Of a DNA stretch of 64,000 bases, positions 21,930 through 32,900 are shown piece by piece. Source of the stretch: Puccinellia tenuiflora (Eukaryota > Streptophyta > Magnoliopsida > Poales > Poaceae); NCBI GenBank assembly GCA_012064385.1, contig QRDG01000342.1, positions 124,001 to 188,000 of the forward strand. Direction: 5' to 3'. A program made the position numbers and the translations under genes. The notes beneath the pieces were generated by a model. It worked only from the letters and a program-made list of their open reading frames with translations. It had not been told where the DNA came from and did not search any database. Position 1 is the first letter of the stretch, and each line of letters opens with the position of its first letter.

Positions 21930-24082
21930 TGAAGGGGTTCGGTAGCAGAAAATCAAAATTTTCTATCTAACGCAACTCCAAAACTAGCCAGGATCTATCT
22001 ATTAGTAATGCGGTAACGGGACGGTTCTGACGACATACCTCTTGTAGACCGAAAGCATTTAACGTTCCGAGAGGAACGTGCACGATGTAGTCGAACTAAA
22101 GCCGACCTCAAGGTCGTGACAATCCTGGCGCGACGACTGGTGCCGCAATGGCACCTCCGAGTACTCACACACGTACGGTGTATGACGACGACTCCCGGTC
22201 CCTCCGATCCAGCCGAGGTTGCGGAAGTAGATCTTCTGGCGGAATTCCGGCAGCACGACGGTGTGCAGCAGGGAAGATTTCCCTCTCGTACGCGGCCCTT
22301 ACTTGGGGCCACGGGCTATGAGAGAGTTGGAGAGGTGGTGGGAGGTGTTGTGGGATTTATTCGATTTTCTCCAATTTTTGGCTTAATTAAAAATCACCAC
22401 GTGACACCCATATACTCCCTCCATCCCAAAATATAAGATGCGCTATTTTTATGCTGGTCTTGGGTGCTCCACTTTGACCAACAATATATACTAAATTAAA
22501 TGCATTGAGAATGCATAAATGGTACTATTGGATTCGTCTTGCAAAATTCTTTCATTCCATATATCATTATGCTAATTTTGTTGACATTTTATAGATAGAA
22601 ATCATGGTCAAAGTTGTGCACCGTTGACCAGCGAAATTTAAGGGCGCCTTATATTTTGGGACGGAGGGAGTATATAGGTGGAAGGGGGCTCCCCTCCTCC
22701 TTAGCTCCCCCATGTGGGACTAAACAAGGAGGAGGTGGGGTGGTGCGGCCGACCATGGGCTGCCGTGGTGGCCATGGGCCCCACGCAGCACCTTGGCCCA
22801 CCCGCCCCTTTGCCTCCAAGGGGTGGCTGGCCCCCGGGCTCCCTCCTTCCGGAGGTGGCCCATTTAGGTGGACTGCCCCTAAAATTCGAATTAAAATATT
22901 GTTAATTAATAAATAACTTTATTAAATCAATAATAATATATAATTCATTAATTAATATATTATCTATTATTTAATTTATTTATTATAATATATAAATATT
23001 TAATTCTCCAATTAATTATTTATACATTATCGAATTTATTTCCACCAATATATGAATATATATAATTCTCCAATTAATATGTTCATAAATATATATATAT
23101 ATATATTCTCATGACTCCGAAACTCCTTCCGGATCACTCCGAACATCCTTCGGATTTCAACGGAACTCTTTCGGTTCTCTCCTTTCTTATCGTCGGTAAC
23201 TCCGACACTACCAGAACGATCTCCTAGCGTCGTCAAGCCCTTAAGTGCGTTACCCTACGGTTCAGGAACACTCTAGACATGATCGAGACTCTTCTCCGAT
23301 CAATCGATCATCAGCGGGACCTGGACGCCCATAATGACCCATGTGCATTCCACGAATAACTTTGTCGTTGAACCGCAAACATAGAGTCTCATTCCCTTTG
23401 CTATCACGATGCTGACTTGCCCGAGATCTGATCATCTAGCATCTCCATGCTCAGTTCTATCTCGTTACCGGTCAAGTCACATTCAACTCGTTCCCGTGAT
23501 CTTTCATCCCCGTGACCTAGTCATACGCTACGCATCCTATTTGGATGAAGACTCACCGAGTGGGCCCATAGTATCTCTCCGTCACGCGGAGGTGCAAATC
23601 CCGCTTCTTGATACATACTTCTCAACATATCACCTTTGCATACCTGAGCTGCACCTTTATGATCACCCTGTTACGGTGTGATGGTTGATACAGTCAAGGA
23701 ATCCTTCGGTGATAGTGATTAGATTATTATCTCACGGTCTAAGGAATAAGTACCGCATTTCCTAATCATTACAACGGTGAACTTCGTTACTTGACCGCGT
23801 TGTAATAATCGCTATTGGGTAACGTTCGTCACTTTCATTCTCCTAATGAGATGACTCCATTGTCAATTGGCATAAATGCCCATGATTGGGAAATCTCAAT
23901 CATCGGTTGACCAATGAACTAGTGTATCTTTATACTTGCCAGGGATCTGGTTGTTTACATACCACACATGTATTAATGTTTCCTCTTAATACAGTTATAG
24001 CATGGTATAAAACTAATTATAAACTTTAATGAGATATTACAATAAACTCTTTTATTTATTTGCCTCTATGGCATATCTCCAA
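21930..24082 (-). mobile_element. 5' LTR of copia element D (BARE/Angela-like)
   Basis: On the minus strand it starts TTGGAGATATGCCATAGAGGCAA at about 24082 and ends GAACCCCTTCA at 21930. The start is the well-known opening of BARE/Angela-type copia LTRs, minus the first TG (plus strand reads CTCCAAGATT where CTCCAACA is expected). Net of a 256-bp MITE the LTR is about 1.9 kb. Its 3' partner lies outside the window. AT-rich sequence and an AT dinucleotide run fill 22890-23106. Confidence 0.82.
22415..22670. mobile_element. Stowaway MITE inside the copia LTR
   Basis: 256 bp with inverted ends CTCCCTCCATCCCAAAATATAAG and CTTATATTTTGGGACGGAGGGAG, flanked by TA on both sides (22413-22414, 22671-22672). 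TA duplication and CTCCCTCC ends define Tc1/Mariner-related Stowaway MITEs. It has no coding capacity. Confidence 0.93.
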
Positions 24083-24323
24083 GATTTTTCGTGGGCATGT
24101 GTCTTGAAATCACCATAATGTCGATGTCCTTAGATGTTTAAATGGTTGTACACACAACCATATAATAAGTCACAGTTCCCTAATGTGATTTTTAAGATGA
24201 TTCGAAGTAAGGGATGCCAACTTTATATCAATCCAAATCCTCATTAAATATACTAATCAAACAACCACCAAATCACTCTAAAAACATGTTAACGTAAAGT
24301 TCAATTCAACATTGCCACCATGT

Positions 24324-24990
24324 AGGGCTGCAAACGAGTCGAGTTCGAGCGAGTTATACTCGACTCAGCTCAGCTCATACTAAAATTTGAGCGAGCTCAG
24401 ACAGAATCGAGTTAATGGTCGAGCGGTAATATTGGCTCATGCTCAGCTTGTAACGATCTCGAGTCGGTCTCGAGCTAAGCAAGACAAGAGCAATTTCTAT
24501 ATTCAAAAGCAAATAGTTCCTACAGTTAAACCACAACGACATCATAACATATAGTTTGTGGACGAATTAGCGAGATAGTATGGATGAACTAGCAAGGATA
24601 GAGAAGTTGCGTGTGCGTCCAGTATCAAACTTTGATCAAGAGTCATATGGTAGCCTATTCATACGGTTAATGCCAAACTTTGCTCTCGTAATTAACTTTA
24701 AATATTTGGTTGCACGGACAAGGAAAGAACAATCACATTCACAACAAGTTAGCAAAATATATGTTTTCTTTAAATATATGTATCAGAATCATTATAAATA
24801 ATTATAATATTTCGAGCTACCGAGCTGAAATCGAGCGAGCCAGCGCTCGCTCAGGATCGGCTCATTTTCTAGTCGAGCTATAGAACATGCTCATACTCAA
24901 GTCATTTGTTTTCAAGTCGATCTTGAGTCGAGCTAAAAAGCGAGTCGATCTCGAACCGCTCACGAGTCTCGAGCTTTTCTTGCAGCCCTA
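24324..24990. mobile_element. Non-autonomous hAT element, 667 bp
   Basis: Terminal inverted repeats TAGGGCTGCAA (24324) and TTGCAGCCCTA (to 24990) are flanked by a perfect 8-bp duplication CCACCATG (24316-24323 and 24991-24998). An 8-bp duplication is the hAT signature. Sub-terminal regions on both sides are rich in CGAGC/GAGTCGAG motifs, the kind of repeated short sites that hAT transposases bind. No transposase frame is present; the short ORF at 24580 has no recognisable domain. Confidence 0.93.
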
Positions 24991-24998
24991 CCACCATG

Positions 24999-26049
24999 CT
25001 TATAGTAGTAAATGTGTGTTGAGTTGCATGTCGCCTTTTGCTTTGGTGGCTTGCATTCGACGAAGCTCATCACCATCATGTTTGAGCAATATTCTACACA
25101 CCTAGTTTTGACCCTCATCCTCCTTAAACAAGCTAGAACATATTTGCGAATGCGGAAACTGTGTAGACATAAATGCAAAAACTTAACAACATAGTACAAA
25201 ATGTAGATATAAATGCAATACTTTGTGCATTCCGGCAATGTTCAAGTTCCATACTCCTCTCGTTCCTTTTCGCATATGTGTTTTTTATTGCATGGTGAAA
25301 AAGAGACTAATGTCGGGATAATTTTGGGGGCAATTTACCGTCTTTGTTCTTAAGGCCATGCAAAAGATTGAATTTAAAAACTATCTGAGGCATTCATATT
25401 AAGACTGTCCTATATATATTTCCCCTTAGTCAAGTGGCTTCCCTATCTTTGCAGTCTAGCCTATGTCCCATTATAAGGACGAAAATGCCCCTACTTACAA
25501 CGTTTATTGAGGATCGACAAGTAACTAATGACTGACTTGTGAAGGACAAAATCCAAGGGTTTTGGAGAGCCGAATTGGAAAGAAATCAATTCTATGCAAG
25601 AATGTAGTGTATTGTTGTATGCTAATTAATGGATCGAAGGGTACAATGGGCTGCCACAAAGGCGGTAGAAAAACACCCCCCCCCCCCCCCCCACCCCCCA
25701 AAAAAAACCAGGCTAAAAACAGATACACCTAACTCAAAGAGAGAGTATGTGTTATATTGATATTTTAGCAATATAATATGCTTTCGACTAGCATAATTTA
25801 AAAGAAATACTAGATAGATACCTTTTTTTTTCAAATCGGGATACCTGTTTTTTCGCTCGATATGAATAAATCAGCACGTGGGCATGTTATTTGCTACATA
25901 TATTGATGAAAAAGGATAGGATATGGACAGAAATGAGGGGTGCCACATTTCTTCTCATTTTTTTTGCGGAAACAAGACGAATAGATAAACTCCAGAAACA
26001 AATACGAAAACACGAATTGTCGAAAACAAATACAAACTGAATACATATG
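24999..26049. other. Intergenic DNA without recognisable gene
   Basis: AT-rich. The only feature is a homopolymer cluster at 25675-25708, with 16 or more C, then A-rich sequence. No splice-consistent coding series or transposon end was found. Confidence 0.5.
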
Positions 26050-26829
26050 ATGCTTGTCACGCCCCGAGACCGGGTCTGGGAGAATGACAGCCGCCGCATG
26101 CCTATAGGCCGTGAGGCCTATACACGCGCAAGGCGTAGAAAAGCAGGATAAACCACCACAGTGGATTTCAAACAGCTCATTTACTCATATTACCAGATTA
26201 TTACATTTACAAGAATAAAAATATTCTCTAAACGTTCCCATCCCGCTGGTCCAGCCTACTCTTCAGATGACGACGTCTTCTGCTGCGCACTCTGATAAAA
26301 CCATAGCGTAGCAAGGGTGAGTACAACGAGTACTCAACAAGCAGATCATACACTTTCATATACTTTGTAAAATAGACTAGGTTTAAGAAAATATAACATC
26401 ATTGTTAAGTAATTAGGCAGATTAAAACACATGGTGCCACAAATCAAAGTGAGGTTCCCTTCCCGGGACTCACAGGGGTGAATATTCACACTTTTACACT
26501 CTTAAGAGGGGTACTCCGACGTCCACAGCCTCGACCAGAACCACACAGGCTCCATAAGAGTAGAGCTCTTTTGCCCGCTAAGACACCGGACACCTTGACC
26601 TACTCATGTCGGTCGCTCCTACGGATCCATCACCGACACTTTCCCGAACAAGGGCCGTCCTTACTGGAGAACTCTGACAGTCCCATACCTGAACTGTGAC
26701 CGGTACAATACGATCACCTTCGTAGCACAAGTTTTTTCTTATAAAAACATGTATTTCATTTCCATGTCGAATATACGTGCTAAGTCCGGCTCGTACCGAT
26801 GGCTCCTACGGATCCATCACCGCATAACG

Positions 26830-26979
26830 ACACCAGCGCAATAGCCCGCATATATATATATCAACATATAGCTCGTGCCACTAAAGTATAATGCATATTA
26901 ACAAACACCAGCGCAATAGCCCGCATATATATATCAACATATAGCTCGTACCACTAAAGTATAATGCATATTAACAACA
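26830..26979. repeat. 75-bp tandem duplication inside the solo LTR
   Basis: ACACCAGCGCAATAGCCCGC starts at 26830 and again at 26905. Both copies continue with ATATAT, CAACATATAGCTCGT and GCATATTAACA. The second AT run is two bases shorter and one G-to-A change is seen. Confidence 0.9.
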
Positions 26980-27289
26980 AAGTATACTCTACAAAATACA
27001 CGAAAGCTGTATAAGCAGCTTGCCTCGATTAGCTATGCCGTAGACATAGATAACACTTCGCCGTAACATACCGGCTACTACGATCGGCAAGCATTAGGGC
27101 TTATACCACCGTAGCCGAACAAATACCACCGGCGGCATGCCAGACGCTCCACTCGCCGGCGCGCAAGCTCTGCCGCCGCCGCCTCCTATTTCCACTTTCT
27201 CTCCCTCTAGTTATCTCTAGCTATCCAACTCAATCTGCCAATGAACGTTGTGTTCTCTGACCGCAGCAGCAGCTAGCAACGTACGATCC

Positions 27290-27298
27290 TATTTATAG
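27290..27298 (-). promoter_or_regulatory. TATA box of the solo LTR
   Basis: Minus strand CCTATAAATAGG, a near-ideal plant TATA box. A transcript starting about 30 bases downstream would run leftward through a GCGGCGGC-rich leader. A solo LTR can act as a stray promoter. Confidence 0.55.
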
Positions 27299-29299
27299 GA
27301 GCTGATCATCGGTGCCCGACCCAAAATATCTACCGCCGCTTACCCCTTCGAGATATCTATAGTATCTAAATAGGAGCAACCCACTATATGTACTTCTCTC
27401 AACATGCAAGTATACCACATCACCTCGATTTTTCCTATTGGTTGTCACACATGTCCCCACATCCACCACATCATCTACTTAAGCCACATCATCAGGTTCC
27501 TCAGGTGACCGCAATAGTGTTAAGTCTGTCCATCTGCACGAGATCATGTTACTTACCCCATGAACTGCCGTTTCAGTTCCAGACCGCATATTGATTAGTC
27601 CACCCTTATTCACCTCCCATTAGAGCAGCATTTAAACTCCGGTTATTAAGATCCCACTAATCCCCTTACTCCTCCTAAAGCGATCTATTTCCGACTGTTC
27701 CATTCTTCCTCGCCTTTTTAAGCCCCTACGGCCTGGTTCCAGTAACTCGCCGCTTGTCTTTGCAGCCCTTTCCGTCCGCTGCATTCTTCCAGGAAACGCC
27801 TTGCTTGGCTCTATGTTGTCGTCTCTACCCATGGAGGACGTCAGGACGGCAATCTGTAGCTGCCCGAGCGGCCGCCTATCCTCGATTCATCGTGTGCATG
27901 CATGTACGTATTTTTCAACAGGTCTCAAGCGGCATTGCAGCAAGCAACCGCCAGCCCCCTTCAAGTCTTATCATATATTCCTGATATTCCTGGCGTTTCC
28001 CCTTCAATATATGTTTCATTTTGTTTACCAACAACAAGCGACTGATTGCAAATATATGGTCACAGTATATCAAAGGATCCAAGCTGACAATTTTTCTATT
28101 AGGATTTTGTTAATTGTCGACCATGTAGACCCAAGCAACCTCAAACCTCTATGTAATATGTATCAATCTTACGGTATGGCCCCCAAATCCCCTTATCTTG
28201 ATCTTAGTTTTGATTTACTTTTTGGTTAGCTTTTGTTACTGTCTTCAGAAGTTCAGATCAGATCAAGTGCTCAAGAGCACAACGTAACTTTGCTTTGATT
28301 TGCAGGATTAACTGAATTTCGTGCATTTCAATAACCCGCACACCATGTTCCCGTGCAGACTTACATTTCTACCTGCAGGATCATATCAGGATGTCGTAAG
28401 GCTGGTACTGTACTATTTATGGTCGTTGTACATATGTATCACAGTTCTTGCACCGTACCTCTATTTCTTCCGGAGAACCCATGTTTCTATTTATTTAATT
28501 TGACCACACATGATAGGATGCCTCTATTCTTTTCTATGTTGTATACATTTTCATTGCAAGAAAAATGATATGTTTCATTTAGACCTCATTCACTGTCAAT
28601 TCTGGCTGGTGCACCTCACTCGAAGTTCCATTGTGCTTTGTTAGAAATTTCCGCTGCAACGAAGTTAACAAGACGTCGGCAACCAGAGCCAACTGCTGGC
28701 CAACATGCAGCAGGTCCACGAAGAGAGCAAAGCTGATTCAGCTTCTAGGTGCTGCCAACGAAGCATCTACCCCTATAAAAACATGCCACGTTGCCTTCTT
28801 CTAATCAAATCAGCTCACGTTACTAGTATGAGGATGTACTACTTTCTACTACTTGCTAATCAAAAGCCTCATACATGCATCATGCATGCAACAGCACATG
28901 CACGTACAGAGCTCGATGGATGTTACATCTGTAAATAAAAATTAGTTACAAAGCAAACCAGTCAAAATAAAACAATTAGAAGCTAAAACTAAATTTACTA
29001 AAATTAATTAATAACTTAAAAATTCGGGTTATTACAATGCTGACAAAAAACGTAAAGCGGATGTTTTCCGAAACAAAGTGACCCTTTGAATTATGTAAGA
29101 AAACTGAATCAACCGATAAACTTGTTGAGTTTTTAAGATAAAATCAAATATAAAGACCTAACATGCTTATATATATAGTATAGTGTCCATTTGTTTTCAA
29201 CCTTTTGGCAATATAGAAAATTCCAGCTATAATTCTTTGGTCTGTTGGGATGGGCTAGTTTGGCGTAGAGAAAACGACAACTTCCTATTACCCGAATCA

Positions 29300-30296
29300 T
29301 TTTTTTTTTAAACAAGGGGAAGGACCCCGAAGGGTCCAGACTGCATTAATCGGTGGGGTTACAAGTTACAACAAGGACCTCGAAATAAAAGGAAAATACA
29401 ACCAAGTCCTTGGAATTTATGAAAAGGACCTCAGCTAAAGATTTATGAACGCAATCAGATCCCTCTCCACCGAAGAAGAAGAGCACCTCGACGCTACGGC
29501 CGCCAGCGCCATCGCCGGGGACGGCACCACTTGGAGACGGTGCGACGTTGGGCGCCGCAGCGGAGATGATGAAAGGCCTCCTTGATGGCTCGCCAGCCTG
29601 GAGGTTGAAGCAGCTATGGCACATCGAGCACCACAGCACGGAGTGGCCACGCCGGCCAAAAGTAACAGCGGCGCAAAACCGCCGCCATTGATGAACTCCG
29701 GTCGAAGCAGCCTGAAGATTTCCCCGTGGAGCAGCAAATCTGGTCCGTCCGCCCTCCTTTCCGCCACCACGGCGATGCAGAAGAACAAGGGCGACCAATC
29801 TGGGAACTCCACCACGATACACGAACCCAGCAGATTTATTGAAACGGCCGCGACAATCTCCAGCCCTGCAGAGAATCCTCCATGGACCCGAACTGAAGGA
29901 TGGGAGAGGCCAAGCTCCGACACCGCTGGAAATCGCCGGAAACCCGCCGACCTTGGCCTTATTTACGGAGATCCCGACGGCAACAACCTTCTCCGCCTCT
30001 GGCCCTGACCACCAGAGCACCGCCGAGAAGACCAAGACCATCGACAGCCACCGGATTCGGCCCATCTCCGGCGACTCACTCCACAACTCTGGCATAAAGC
30101 CAACATGCCATCGAGGCAAACTACAACTACAACCTAGTCTACTATTTACAGAGGAAGCCAGACCACCTAAACCATCATCTCGCCGGCCGGCAGCGTCAGT
30201 AGGGAGCGAGAGGGCCAGGGGCGGCAGCGGATCTCGGAGGTCGACTCTCAAGAGAGCAGGAGGATAGGACGGTGGACTCGCTCCGAATGCAACCCC
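29300..30296 (-). mobile_element. Poly(A)-tailed non-LTR retroposon, about 1 kb
   Basis: The left end is a run of T (poly(A) on the minus strand) and the unit is flanked by the 12-base duplication ATTACCCGAATC (29287-29298 and 30297-30308). Variable-length duplication plus an A tail marks target-primed reverse transcription. Inside, the minus strand is open for over 300 codons (30296-29346) and rich in Gly, Arg, Ser and Val, but I see no endonuclease, reverse transcriptase or host protein domain. It could be a LINE-mobilised non-autonomous family (LINE 5'-region derived) or a processed transcript. The GC-rich open frame may be chance, since the opposite strand is also partly open. Confidence 0.85.
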
Positions 30297-30308
30297 ATTA
30301 CCCGAATC

Positions 30309-32727
30309 GTTTGGTTCCATGGTCATTACAAAGGAATACGTTGTTTCGTTTCCGTACAAAAAAAAAAATTGTTTGCGTTTCCTTCCGCCAAATTTCATTT
30401 TTTTGTTTTCGCATAAAATTTTCTATTTCCGTTTCCGTTCCGCAAATTATTTTATTTTTGGCTTTTGCATTTCTATATTCCTTTTTTTCACCGAAAAGTC
30501 GGTAAGTTTCCGTTTCGTTTTCACCCCTAACTCCGTACGTATACGGCTAAAGGCAGGCCAAGCTGGCAACAACGAAGAATATGTGTGATAACTTTTGATA
30601 TTGTCGATGGGTCAAAAAAAAAATGTGTCATTAGCGTTAGATTCGGATCACCGGATAAACATTGGACCGTACAATACTTGGGTAACGAAGTCAGACAGAA
30701 AGAAAACGGCAGGTTTTTGTCCTCGGCCAGATGGTTAACCGCGCGTTTAACATGGAGGAGGCGTGGTCGCGGTGCACCATGGGCTTGTCGTGCACCACAG
30801 GTGCGGTGCGGATGCGGCGGGGCCCGCCTCGAGGATAAGCCTTATTTTCCGTGACAAGCACGAAGATCGAAAGAGAGAGAGGGAAAAAGGGAAGGAGCAC
30901 GAGCGGGCCCGCCTCCGCGTACTTTTCGCTGTCCGGTAGCCAGTGACACATGGGCCTGACGTTGTGCTCGAGGAGCCGCCGGGCCCGCGTGTCAGTATCC
31001 ACGGTGATGGTTGGGGGGTTGGTTCGGTTCGGGGGTGGGGAAAGCGTGTGGGCAGCGGGGACCACACGCCACTCACGTGAGCCCTCCGGATCTTGACAAC
31101 CAGGCACGTGGGGTTGTAGCCTCGCTCGATAGCTCGGGATTCTCTGCGGCAGCGTCGCGTTGGGTGGTGTGTGTGTCCGTGTGTGTTGCTCGCCGCTGGC
31201 CGCCGCGCTGGTTGTTCCGTTCTCGAGTGCCTGGTGGGGCCGGCCGGCCACTACCCATATTCCGTTCAGAGAGAGAGAGGTCTACGTCTTGTACGTGTGA
31301 ATTGCGTACGTAGGAGATATACGAGTATAGTAGCAAGTACTAGTATTTACTTTTGTACGGACACGGAAATGACTGTTGCCGAACAGTTGACCGAGGGAGA
31401 TATCAGTCTGGCACCGTGCGTAAATCCACTTTGTTCCCGCCTCTTCTTCGACAGCAACAAGCTTGACTGGCCTCAACAGTCACCTCAAAGGAGGAGGCGA
31501 ACGCAAGCAATGTAAGTACTCCAGTAGAGGCACAGGTCAGCATGAGATTTTTCCCGTGTCCTTCGCCGGACGATTCTGAGCATGCATGACATGGACATGG
31601 ACGGAAGCGCAGGCTTTGCCCAAGCATATGATATATCCTGCCTGTCGACCTCGAACGGCGTGCCTGCCGCGGCTCGGCTCTTCACTAGCGCCGAATTCTG
31701 CCGACGACGACCAATCCCGTGTCCGGCGCGACGCGGCGCCCGTTTCACATCTCATCAAAGTGCTCACCTCATGTCATCAAGGAGTACATAGATCGATGAG
31801 GCAGGCAGAGGAGAGTACCGGTACTAGCAGCAGCAGCAGTAGAAACATATGGAAAAGGAGAGGAAATCCAGACGCCGCCGCATCGCGCTCCGGCTCCAGC
31901 TCCGCTCCGACGCACTATTTCCGCCGCCGCCTGGCCGCTCGAGTCGCCGTCGTCGGCGGTAGGATCTCCCGCCTGAGCTCGAGCAGGGAGAGCCCAGACG
32001 CGGCGCAGAGAGCGACGCCCAACTGAAGAACCGCGACCGACGGACGAACGTACCTTACAACACCCAAACAGCGAGCATCACGGCGACCGGCCCCCTCGCG
32101 CCGGCGATCCCTCGTCGCCTTGCTTTTTTTCTTAAAACAAATCTCGACCTTGCTTTTCTTGCACTAATCTCCACCTTGTTTCACACCTGCAGTAGGCTAC
32201 CAATTCCGGCGACGGCCCAGCCGGTGGGCGAGAGGCAGAGGAGCTAGCTGGAAGAAAGAGAGAGAGAGGGGATCACCTTTGCCAGTCGCCACCGCGTAGC
32301 TTTTATAATGCTGATAGGAGAAGTGGTCTTCCTTGCACTGTTGCACACTTGCATATGCCGCCGGTCTCCCACTCCCAATCCCCATCTCTGCTTTTACAAT
32401 GGTGTTCCTGTTGCTATCATGCACCTTCCATCGATCTTTCTCTTAAAAAAATCTCTCTACAGCGTGCGTATTTAAAGAGATGGATGTGCTCACCCTGGCG
32501 ATTTCTATAATCTGTGGCGGAGTATTTTAAAAGGCTCAGAGATCGTGTAGGCGCACCCTCCTGCTGGACTTCCTCTAGTCGTGATCTTTGAACGCCACCA
32601 AAGATGCACGGCACTTTTGAACCGATTAATTTAATTTTGGAGCAATTGCATAAGCATGATATATTTCTTGGTAGAATTACCTAAGCATGGCAATAGTGAT
32701 GTATACGGATATTTTAAGGGAAATTTA
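30309..32727. other. GC-rich intergenic block
   Basis: After a T-rich stretch (30355-30490) the sequence turns GC-rich at about 30720-32110, with several short overlapping frames on both strands and none with a recognisable domain. Short purine runs (GAGAGA at 30870 and 32260) and T runs occur. It may be an old gene promoter or the 5' end of a decayed gene. Only one short frame is singled out separately. Confidence 0.4.
31796..32026 (+). CDS. Possible short ORF, 76 residues, unrecognised
   Basis: From ATG 31796 to TGA 32024-32026. The sequence starts MRQAEESTGTSSSSSRNIWK, then a Ser/Ala-rich segment, then an Arg-rich THYFRRRLAARVAVVGGRISR, and ends AQRATPN. Serine and arginine content is high, as in many chance GC-rich frames. 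There is no signal peptide and no CLE, IDA or other peptide-hormone ending that I can name. Included only as a candidate. Confidence 0.12.
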   Translation: MRQAEESTGTSSSSSRNIWKRRGNPDAAASRSGSSSAPTHYFRRRLAARVAVVGGRISRLSSSRESPDAAQRATPN

Positions 32728-32900
32728 CATTGGCATATGGGAGCATATGCCCGTGCCACCGAAAAAACTTTTTAAAATGTCAAAATAATCTGAATAAAAT
32801 TTTGGCTGGTACATCTTGACATCTACATGCGCACGTCAAGTTTTGTGGAAAACAAATATTTTAATGGCTTCTATGTGTCTCTCGATGAAGACGCGGCATG
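32728..32900. repeat. Fragment of a TIR element related to 52671-53030
   Basis: TTGGCATATGGGAGCATATGCCCGTG, with the downstream phrases TTTAAAATGTC and ACATGCGCACGTCAAGTTTTGTG, parallels the left half of the element at 52671 (GACACATGGGAGCATATGTTC and ATATGCGCACGAGAAGTTTCGTG). The right terminus was not found here. Confidence 0.55.

Larger units (their letters stand above)
26055..29036 (-). mobile_element. Solo LTR of a gypsy-type element, 2982 bp
   Basis: On the minus strand it starts TGTAATAACCCGAATTTT at 29036 and ends CTCGGGGCGTGACA at 26055. Both sides carry the 5-bp duplication ATGCT (26050-26054 and 29037-29041). Start and end phrases fit Tekay/Del-type gypsy LTRs. No primer binding site, polypurine tract, gag or pol lies inside, and there is no second LTR, so it is best read as a solo LTR left by recombination between the LTRs of a full element. 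A TATA box is present on the same strand, and a 75-bp tandem duplication lies at 26830-26979. Confidence 0.88.

Noticed and set aside
24580..24801. Short ORF in the hAT element as transposase
   Set aside because: 73 codons with no hAT dimerisation or catalytic motif.
25670..25710. Poly-C tract as a functional element
   Set aside because: A homopolymer cluster followed by A-rich DNA; more likely a simple repeat with uncertain length.
29346..30398. 350-codon minus-strand frame as a host gene
   Set aside because: Its first codons lie in flanking DNA outside a retroposon bounded by a 12-bp duplication, it has no domain, and the other strand is also partly open.
32280..32430. Possible miRNA precursor near 32300
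   Set aside because: I tried known plant miRNA families (156, 395, 528, 827, 1432, 2118); none matches and no clear hairpin was seen.
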